Shown: positions 1 through 5,015 of the stretch, piece by piece
Layout: each line of letters starts with the position of its first letter
How positions within the stretch are numbered: the first letter of the stretch is position 1
From: Flavobacteria bacterium RIFCSPLOWO2_12_FULL_31_7
GTDB lineage: Bacteria; Bacteroidota; Bacteroidia; Flavobacteriales; Flavobacteriaceae
DNA length: 5,015 nt
Direction of reading: 5' to 3'
NCBI GenBank assembly: GCA_001800945.1
Contig: MGWJ01000134.1
Location: forward strand, 4,147-9,161
Notes under the pieces: generated by a model
Told to the model about the DNA's origin: nothing
Database searches by the model: none
Seen by the model: only the letters and a program-made list of their open reading frames with translations
Made by a program: the position numbers and the translations under genes

Positions 1-898
1 CACGTAAATGTGGCGCTTCAGCATGTTCTGTTAATAAAGCATCAATAGTTGCTTTATCTAAGAATGTGAATATTTTAATATATTTTTCTGCATCCACATC
101 TGTCGTATTGAACCAAAATTGGTAAAATTCGTATGGTGATGTTTTATCTGCATCCAACCAAATGTTTCCTTTTTCCGATTTTCCGAATTTCGAACCATCT
201 GCTTTGGTGATTAACGGACAAGTCATCGCGAAAGCTTTTCCTTCCGTTTCAGAATCTACGTTCATTCTTCGGATTAATTCTGTTCCAGTTGTGATGTTTC
301 CCCATTGGTCACTTCCACCCATTTGCAATTTACAATTGTGGTATTTGTGTAAATGATAAAAATCGTATCCTTGAATTAATTGGTACGTGAATTCTGTAAA
401 ACTCATTCCTTCGCCTTCACCAGATAAACGTTTTTTTACAGAATCTTTACTCATCATATAGTTTACGGTGATACGTTTTCCCACTTCACGAACAAAATCA
501 ATGAACGAAAACTCTTTCATCCAATCGTAATTGTTTACTAAAACTGGCGCTTGTGCATCGGTAGCATTGAAATCTAAAAAGCGAGATAACACGCCTTTAA
601 TTCCTTCAACATTTTTATTTAAAGTAGCTTCGTCTAATAAGTTTCTTTCTGCCGATTTTCCTGATGGATCACCAATCATTCCAGTTGCACCGCCAACTAA
701 AGCAAACGGCTTATGTCCGAATTTACGCAAGTGCATCAATAAAATAATTGGCACTAAACTTCCAATATGTAACGAATCTGAAGTCGGATCAAAACCAATA
801 TAAACCGCTGTTGGTTCTTTTAAAAGTTGTTCTTCTGTTCCCGGCATGGCATCGTGTACCAAACCTCTCCATTGTAATTCTTCTATTAAATTCTTCAT
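1..898 (-). CDS. tyrS: Tyrosyl-tRNA synthetase (TyrRS), N-terminal 299 residues; 3' end off the window
   Basis: This cytoplasmic class I aminoacyl-tRNA synthetase activates tyrosine with ATP and loads it onto tRNA-Tyr. I translated the minus strand from the ATG at 898-896 and found one uninterrupted frame of 299 codons to the left edge. Seen in the protein: the Rossmann-fold start with FDPTSDSLHIGS at residues 36-47, holding the HIGH-type ATP motif as HIGS (44-47); GGATGMIGDPSGK at 69-81; the tyrosine-pocket pattern YxxxQxxD at Y172, Q176 and D179; GGSDQWGN at 194-201; and the KMSKS-type loop as KFGKS (237-241). These match bacterial TyrRS of the E. coli/Bacillus type nearly end to end. The alpha-helical and S4-like tRNA-binding C-terminus (about 130 residues) lies beyond the edge. 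The start is 4 bp after the transporter stop, with an A-rich leader and no Shine-Dalgarno sequence, as is usual in Bacteroidota. The last position of the HIGH motif is Ser rather than His. Identification is very secure. Confidence 0.97.
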   Translation of the reverse strand, partial: MKNLIEELQWRGLVHDAMPGTEEQLLKEPTAVYIGFDPTSDSLHIGSLVPIILLMHLRKFGHKPFALVGGATGMIGDPSGKSAERNLLDEATLNKNVEGIKGVLSRFLDFNATDAQAPVLVNNYDWMKEFSFIDFVREVGKRITVNYMMSKDSVKKRLSGEGEGMSFTEFTYQLIQGYDFYHLHKYHNCKLQMGGSDQWGNITTGTELIRRMNVDSETEGKAFAMTCPLITKADGSKFGKSEKGNIWLDADKTSPYEFYQFWFNTTDVDAEKYIKIFTFLDKATIDALLTEHAEAPHLR

Positions 899-914
899 TT
901 TATTATTTTATTAT
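899..914 (-). repeat. Perfect 8-bp tandem repeat spanning the transporter stop and the tyrS start leader
   Basis: On the plus strand TTTATTAT occurs twice back to back (899-906 and 907-914), which on the mRNA strand reads as two ATAATAAA units directly before the tyrS ATG. The repeat encodes the last codons of the transporter (Ile-Ile-Lys), its TAA stop and the 4-nt spacer. It also supplies the A-rich, unstructured stretch with A at -3 and -6 that favours translation starts in Bacteroidota, which mostly lack Shine-Dalgarno sequences. No Shine-Dalgarno sequence is visible before tyrS. Confidence 0.6.
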
Positions 915-3323
915 TTCTTCACCCAAAGCATCTGGGTCGTCATCATTTTCTAAAATATCTATTCTTGGTTCTTTCAATTCTTGTTCGTTGGCAATACTTC
1001 TGTTTAATGATAAAACCAAACTCGGCAATAAAATTAAATTGGTTAACATCCCAAATAATAAGGTAATTGAAACTAAACCTCCTAAAGCCACTGTTCCACC
1101 AAAATCCGATAGGGTAAATACCGAAAATCCGAATAACAATACGAAAGAAGTATAAAACATACTTGGTCCTTCTTCTTCTAAAGTGGAGAAGATAGATTTC
1201 TTAATTTTCCAATTATTTCGAACTAATTCTTGTCGATATTGTGCTAAGAATCGTATTGTATCGTCTACGGAAAGTCCGAACGCAATTCCGAAAACCAAAA
1301 TAGTTGAGGGTTTAATTGGAATGCCTAAATATCCCATTAATCCAGCTGTTGCTAATAAGGGTAATAAATTCGGAATCAACGCCACAAAAATCATTTTCAC
1401 CGAACGGAATAAGAAAAAGATTAAAGCTCCGGTTAAGGCTAAAGCAAAAATTAACGATTCAATTAAATTTTCTAACAAGTAGCTTGTTCCTTTTTGGAAT
1501 AATAAAGCTTTTCCAGTAATGGTAACCGTAAAACGTTCTTTTGGAAATAATTTATGGATTCGGTCTTGTAATTTTTCTTCGACTTTTACCATTTCGTCAG
1601 TACTAACTTCTCTCATAAAAGTGGAGATTCTGGCATATTGCCCAGTGGAATCTACATAACTTTTCAATGGATTGTTTTTGCTATCTTTTGAAGAGTTTTT
1701 CAAAAAAGGTAAAATAAAAGCTTGTTCTTGCGAATTAGGTAAATCGTAAAAAGCTGGGTTTCCATTATAATAGGCTTGTTTCGAAAACTTCACTAAATTG
1801 ACAATAGAAACCGGTTTTGAAAGTTCTGGAATGGCTTCAATTTCTGATTGCAACTCATCCATTTTTTTCAAAGTTGAAATTTTCATCACGCCTTTTTTAC
1901 GTTTCGTATCTATTAGAATTTCTACGGGTAAAACGCCTTTAAATTCTTTTTCAAAAAAACGAATGTCTTCAAAGAAAGCATTGTTTTTAGGCATGTCTTC
2001 TAAAATACTTCCAGAAATATTAATTTTATAAATCCCTATAATTCCTATGATTAAAATCCCAACTGCCACTCCATAAACTCTTACATTATGATATTTTACT
2101 TGGTCGATAATCCAATTTTTGAAGTTGACTAAATACCCTCTTTCTAAATGTTCCAAATGTTTTTCTTTTGGAAGCGGCATAAAACTGAAGAAAATCGGAA
2201 TCACAAATAAACTCAGCACAAAAAGCGCCATAATATTTATAGAAGTTACGATACCAAATTCTTGTAATAATTTATTGTCGGTGATAATAAATGTAGCAAA
2301 TCCAACGGCTGTAGTCACATTAGTAATAAATGTTGCTGTTCCAACTTTGGTTAAAACACGTTGTAAACCTTTTGCTCTGTTTCCATGTGCACGCGTTTCT
2401 TGGTGGTATTTATTGGTTAAGAAAATACAATTCGGAATTCCAATAATTACAATCAATGACGGAACTAAAGCGGTTAAAACGGTAATTTCGTAACGTAATA
2501 ATCCTAAAAATCCGAAAGACCACATTACACCAATCATCACCACAAAAAGGGCCATCATTGTGGTACGGAACGAACGGAAAAAGAAATAGAAAATTAACGA
2601 GGTTACCAATAAAGTTGCGCCAATAAACAAACCGATTTCGCTAATAATTGCTTTTGCATTTAACGTTCTGATATACGGCATTCCCGAAACTTTAATATCG
2701 GTTTTGGTAGTTTTTTTAAACTCGTCAATGGCTGGAATTAGTTTATTTAAAACGAATTCTTTTCTTTCTGGTTTGTTTACTATGTTTTTTTTAAGATAAA
2801 TAACACTTCTAACAATGCCACTTTTTTTATTGAACAATAAGCTTTCGTAAAAAGGCATTTTGTTTAATAAATCAGCCTTTTTGGTATTCAAATAAGTAGC
2901 ATCAGCCACTTTGTTTTTGTCAATAAAAGGTTTTAATTGAAACGTTTGTAGCGAATCATTTTTTACTAAATCCTGGATTTCATTAAACGACAAAACGCCA
3001 TCTACTTCTTTGTTTTTACCAATAGAAGCCATCATGTTGTTCCAAGCTTTAAACGTTTCTGGTTTAAAAACATCAGAACTTTTGACTGCAAAAATGATCA
3101 CATTACCTTCTTCACCAAATTTCTTTAAGAAATCAGTGTAAGCAACATTGTCTTTATGGTCGTTGGGTAATAAATTAGCTTCGGTTTGCGTAAAACGGAT
3201 GTATTTCCATTGCGTCGCCATAAAAATGGTGAATAAAGCAATGCACAAAAGCACCCAATGTCTATTTCTTAAAAGCGTTCGCGCAACAAAATTCCAAAAA
3301 TTGGTATTTAACCACTTCGTCAT
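903..3323 (-). CDS. RND-superfamily (MMPL/HAE3-like) transporter, 806 residues, complete
   Basis: This is a predicted inner-membrane, proton-driven exporter of the MMPL/Patched-like branch of the RND superfamily (COG1033/HAE3 type); the substrate is unknown, and relatives move lipids or other hydrophobic molecules. The layout is the duplicated RND fold. Membrane segment 1 is at about residues 22-38, a periplasmic loop at about 39-227, and segments 2-6 between about 228 and 381. Segment 7 is at about 412-433, a second periplasmic loop at about 434-619, and segments 8-12 between about 620 and 773. The C-terminal half carries the conserved acidic pair of the proton relay in GLSVDDTIRF (683-692; D687, D688). 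The matching N-terminal segment reads GIPNCIF (295-301) and has no acidic residue. The protein ends in an acidic cytoplasmic tail (about 788-803). Its length is normal for the family and the frame is intact. The ATG at 3323-3321 was chosen because it gives a full first membrane segment and sits just downstream of a TACCTTTG promoter box. It is probably cotranscribed with tyrS. Confidence is high for the family and low for any substrate. Confidence 0.93.
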   Translation of the reverse strand: MTKWLNTNFWNFVARTLLRNRHWVLLCIALFTIFMATQWKYIRFTQTEANLLPNDHKDNVAYTDFLKKFGEEGNVIIFAVKSSDVFKPETFKAWNNMMASIGKNKEVDGVLSFNEIQDLVKNDSLQTFQLKPFIDKNKVADATYLNTKKADLLNKMPFYESLLFNKKSGIVRSVIYLKKNIVNKPERKEFVLNKLIPAIDEFKKTTKTDIKVSGMPYIRTLNAKAIISEIGLFIGATLLVTSLIFYFFFRSFRTTMMALFVVMIGVMWSFGFLGLLRYEITVLTALVPSLIVIIGIPNCIFLTNKYHQETRAHGNRAKGLQRVLTKVGTATFITNVTTAVGFATFIITDNKLLQEFGIVTSINIMALFVLSLFVIPIFFSFMPLPKEKHLEHLERGYLVNFKNWIIDQVKYHNVRVYGVAVGILIIGIIGIYKINISGSILEDMPKNNAFFEDIRFFEKEFKGVLPVEILIDTKRKKGVMKISTLKKMDELQSEIEAIPELSKPVSIVNLVKFSKQAYYNGNPAFYDLPNSQEQAFILPFLKNSSKDSKNNPLKSYVDSTGQYARISTFMREVSTDEMVKVEEKLQDRIHKLFPKERFTVTITGKALLFQKGTSYLLENLIESLIFALALTGALIFFLFRSVKMIFVALIPNLLPLLATAGLMGYLGIPIKPSTILVFGIAFGLSVDDTIRFLAQYRQELVRNNWKIKKSIFSTLEEEGPSMFYTSFVLLFGFSVFTLSDFGGTVALGGLVSITLLFGMLTNLILLPSLVLSLNRSIANEQELKEPRIDILENDDDPDALGEEIIK

Positions 3324-3340
3324 GATATAAATTTAGGGTG

Positions 3341-3348
3341 CAAAGGTA
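3341..3348 (-). promoter_or_regulatory. Bacteroidota-type promoter -7 box (TACCTTTG) for the transporter-tyrS operon
   Basis: Read on the minus strand, the gap before the transporter contains TACCTTTG, a full match to the Bacteroidota primary-sigma -7 consensus TAnnTTTG, followed by CACCC. The box ends 17 bp before the ATG, so transcription would start at about 3333-3337 and leave a leader of only about 10-15 nt. A canonical TTG -33 element is absent at the expected distance. The nearest candidate is TTTCG (about 3370-3374), 21 bp upstream of the box. The start position is inferred from the box; nothing in the sequence measures it. Confidence 0.7.
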
Positions 3349-3382
3349 AGAATTATGCTGAAATATAGGCGAAATTTGAATT

Positions 3383-3410
3383 AAAAGATGGGAATTGTAT
3401 CTTTTTTTTA
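3383..3410. terminator. Weak AT-rich hairpin with flanking A/T tract, possible terminator for the DUF5686 gene
   Basis: AAAAGAT (3383-3389) and ATCTTTT (3399-3405) form a 7-bp inverted repeat around a 9-nt loop. On the plus strand the T run continues to 3409. On the minus strand, the direction of the DUF5686 gene, the hairpin is preceded by an A run and followed only by TTTT within its own stem and then AATT. The stem has a single G-C pair, so it would be unstable. Its place, between the DUF5686 stop and the next promoter, is where a terminator is expected, but the structure is poor. Confidence 0.25.
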
Positions 3411-3460
3411 ACCATATAAGTCATCTAGATTTGCTTTTAAAAGTAATTATAGCGAGTAAC

Positions 3461-5015
3461 CTAAATCCCTAAATTCAATGTAAATGATAATTTTATCGCA
3501 ATATTTCTATCAAATTTTTCCAATTGATAGGGTCCATATCTATAATAAGTGGACAATCCGAAACCTTTGAAAATGTTTTGCAACTCTAAACCGCTTTCAT
3601 AAAAACCTCTGTCCATCGTTTTAAAAGTAATTCCTTGATGGTTTTCAGGATGAGAAAAATCCCCAAAGGCAACTTTACTTCCCAAGATTAAAGTAGGTTT
3701 GATACTTTTTGAAATTTGTAATTTATTAAAGTAATGTTTTAACTGAAAAAGCGAATATCTATCGGAATAAAATTCGTTAAAATACATCGTTTCAAAAGAC
3801 GTTTTATTCGCAAATGTAATCCGACTCAAAATAGCTTCTCTATCTAAATTATTCGGTGCCACACTATACAAATGCGAAAGCGGCGTGTTGCCTAAACTAA
3901 TTCCTCCTTGTAATAAAAAGGTGGTTTTTTGTCCAGATAAATGCCTTTTTTCCTGATAAATTCTAGCGTCAATTTTTGTAAATTCGATGTTATCACTTAG
4001 TACATTCGGAATCGCGTGCGAAAGTTGTAAAATCACTTTAGGAAACCCTTTTTCCACTTCTAAAATTTCTTGTGGTGCTTTTAAAAACTTACTATTCGGC
4101 GACCATTCTAAACTTAAACTAGCTAAGGTTAAATTATATACTTTATACGTTTCATTTGGCGTATTGTAGGTATAATTGAACAACGGATTAATTCTTGAGC
4201 GATTTATTTTTAAGGTAGTTTCAATTTTAGAAATGAATTTCGATTCGAATGTTAACTCATACGATTGATGGTTGTAAAAAGTAGATAAATTAAACGGTCG
4301 CGGATCGTACAATCTAAATCTTTTATTATCAGGAAGTAAAGATAAATCCGCAAATTCTGTAATATCATCTGTAAAAGAACCAGCAATCCAAGTATCTGTA
4401 TTTTTAGAAACTCGAAAAGAACTTCCTAATTGACTTTTAAAAACACCATCTTTCGTTCCATAAGCACCATAACCAAACAACTTGAAATAAGGCGAAAGTC
4501 GGTTATTGGTTGAAAGACCTAAACCTAAACGAAATCCTTCGTAATTATTGTATTTGAAAAGATCTCGCGCACGAATGTCTACAAAACCAAAGGGAATTTG
4601 TCCGTTAATTAGTTTTTTTCCGAAGTAAATTTTCTTTTCAATTTTGGTGGCTGTAACCAAACTGTCTAAAGCTTGATACGTATTTTGCGAGCGACGATCT
4701 AAAGTGTCATTCGCAATGGTATGGAAAAAAACAGGATTCGTTTTTGTAGCACTTTTATCAATTTGAATTTGGTAATGCTGTTTTTTGGGTTTTTCTGTAA
4801 AGTTATATTCTGTGAAATTTCGGTTAATTTTCACATACAAATCATTAGAATAATCATACTTTTTAGAAGAAGTACTCGTCATGTTATCAAATTGGATGGT
4901 TTCTCCAAAAAAATCAATGTTGTGTTTGCCTTTTCCTTTAGTAATTAATAAGGATTGAGAAACTGGAAACCACGATTTTCCATTATTAAACCAATCAAAA
5001 ACAGTTTCCGTTTTC
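3461..5015 (-). CDS. DUF5686-type (carboxypeptidase-regulatory-like) outer-membrane protein, C-terminal 517 residues; 5' end off the window
   Basis: The reading frame stays open from the stop at 3463-3461 to the right edge, giving 517 visible residues. The Met at 4882-4880 is internal: 44 further codons precede it without a stop, including DWFNNGKSWFPVS and KGKHNIDFFGETIQFDN. The protein resembles the Bacteroidota DUF5686 family, usually around 800 residues, with a signal peptide and a CarboxypepD_reg-like beta-sandwich at the N-terminus; those parts would lie off the window. Family-like stretches are YNNYEGFRLGLGLSTN (about 155-170 of the visible part), FKLFGYGAYGTKDGVFKSQLG (about 177-197), and near the end GFYESGLELQNIF followed by STYYRYGPYQLEKFD. 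Alternating polar/hydrophobic strands rich in Tyr, Phe and Asn, and the final KLSFTLNLGI, suggest an outer-membrane beta-barrel. The biochemical role of the family is not known to me. The assignment rests on remembered family sequence patterns, not on a search; a generic barrel protein is the alternative. Confidence 0.8.
   Translation of the reverse strand, partial: KTETVFDWFNNGKSWFPVSQSLLITKGKGKHNIDFFGETIQFDNMTSTSSKKYDYSNDLYVKINRNFTEYNFTEKPKKQHYQIQIDKSATKTNPVFFHTIANDTLDRRSQNTYQALDSLVTATKIEKKIYFGKKLINGQIPFGFVDIRARDLFKYNNYEGFRLGLGLSTNNRLSPYFKLFGYGAYGTKDGVFKSQLGSSFRVSKNTDTWIAGSFTDDITEFADLSLLPDNKRFRLYDPRPFNLSTFYNHQSYELTFESKFISKIETTLKINRSRINPLFNYTYNTPNETYKVYNLTLASLSLEWSPNSKFLKAPQEILEVEKGFPKVILQLSHAIPNVLSDNIEFTKIDARIYQEKRHLSGQKTTFLLQGGISLGNTPLSHLYSVAPNNLDREAILSRITFANKTSFETMYFNEFYSDRYSLFQLKHYFNKLQISKSIKPTLILGSKVAFGDFSHPENHQGITFKTMDRGFYESGLELQNIFKGFGLSTYYRYGPYQLEKFDRNIAIKLSFTLNLGI

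Noticed and set aside
162..803. Short plus-strand open frames (162-356 and 531-803)
   Set aside because: Both are antisense to tyrS, whose minus-strand frame shows all TyrRS motifs. No promoter or protein similarity supports them.
748..1155. Plus-strand open frame of 135 codons across the tyrS/transporter junction
   Set aside because: It lies antisense to two well-supported genes, crosses their boundary, and gives a low-complexity Lys/Asn/Ser/Ile-rich product with no recognisable domain. This is typical of AT-rich antisense shadow.
2119..2493. Plus-strand open frame of 124 codons
   Set aside because: It is entirely antisense to conserved membrane segments of the RND transporter. Its hydrophobic stretches mirror the reverse-complement codons of those segments.
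3434..3443. Perfect palindrome CTTTTAAAAG in the intergenic gap
   Set aside because: It is a 10-bp AT-rich palindrome with no loop, poor as a hairpin and common by chance in this composition. There is no evidence for an operator.
3324..3460. Possible small gene, riboswitch or RNA gene in the 137-bp gap
   Set aside because: There is no open frame with a plausible start, no stable GC-containing stems, and no tRNA-like or known riboswitch core. The promoter box and the weak hairpin account for what is visible.
1..5015. Novel defence, mobile or biosynthetic system
   Set aside because: The three genes belong to familiar families (TyrRS, RND/MMPL, DUF5686). No direct-repeat array, transposase, integrase, toxin-antitoxin pair or biosynthetic enzyme is seen on either strand.

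Overview
The window is an AT-rich stretch (roughly one third G+C by eye) of a Bacteroidota chromosome, most likely from the Flavobacteriaceae. Three observations support this: a DUF5686-type outer-membrane protein, a Bacteroidota-style promoter box (TACCTTTG, fitting TAnnTTTG), and A/T-rich translation starts with no Shine-Dalgarno sequence. All three protein genes lie on the minus strand, so the window reads right to left in transcription order. Genus and species cannot be fixed from this sequence.

Layout in transcription order. (1) 5015-3461: the C-terminal 517 residues of a DUF5686 (CarboxypepD_reg-like) predicted outer-membrane protein; its start lies beyond the right edge. (2) 3460-3324: a 137-bp intergenic gap with a weak hairpin and a good promoter -7 box directed at the next gene. 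(3) 3323-903: a complete 806-residue RND-superfamily (MMPL/HAE3-like) transporter with 12 predicted membrane segments. (4) 898-1: the first 299 residues of tyrosyl-tRNA synthetase (tyrS), starting 4 bp after the transporter stop; its C-terminal RNA-binding part is off the left edge.

The transporter and tyrS almost certainly share a transcript, because the 4-bp gap leaves no room for a separate promoter outside the transporter coding sequence. The DUF5686 gene is probably a separate unit upstream. No functional link between the transporter and tyrosyl-tRNA synthesis is evident; the pairing looks like an ordinary housekeeping operon. I see no RNA gene, mobile element, CRISPR array, phage gene or defence system, and nothing that amounts to an undescribed system. 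The findings are small points on residues, junctions and regulation.
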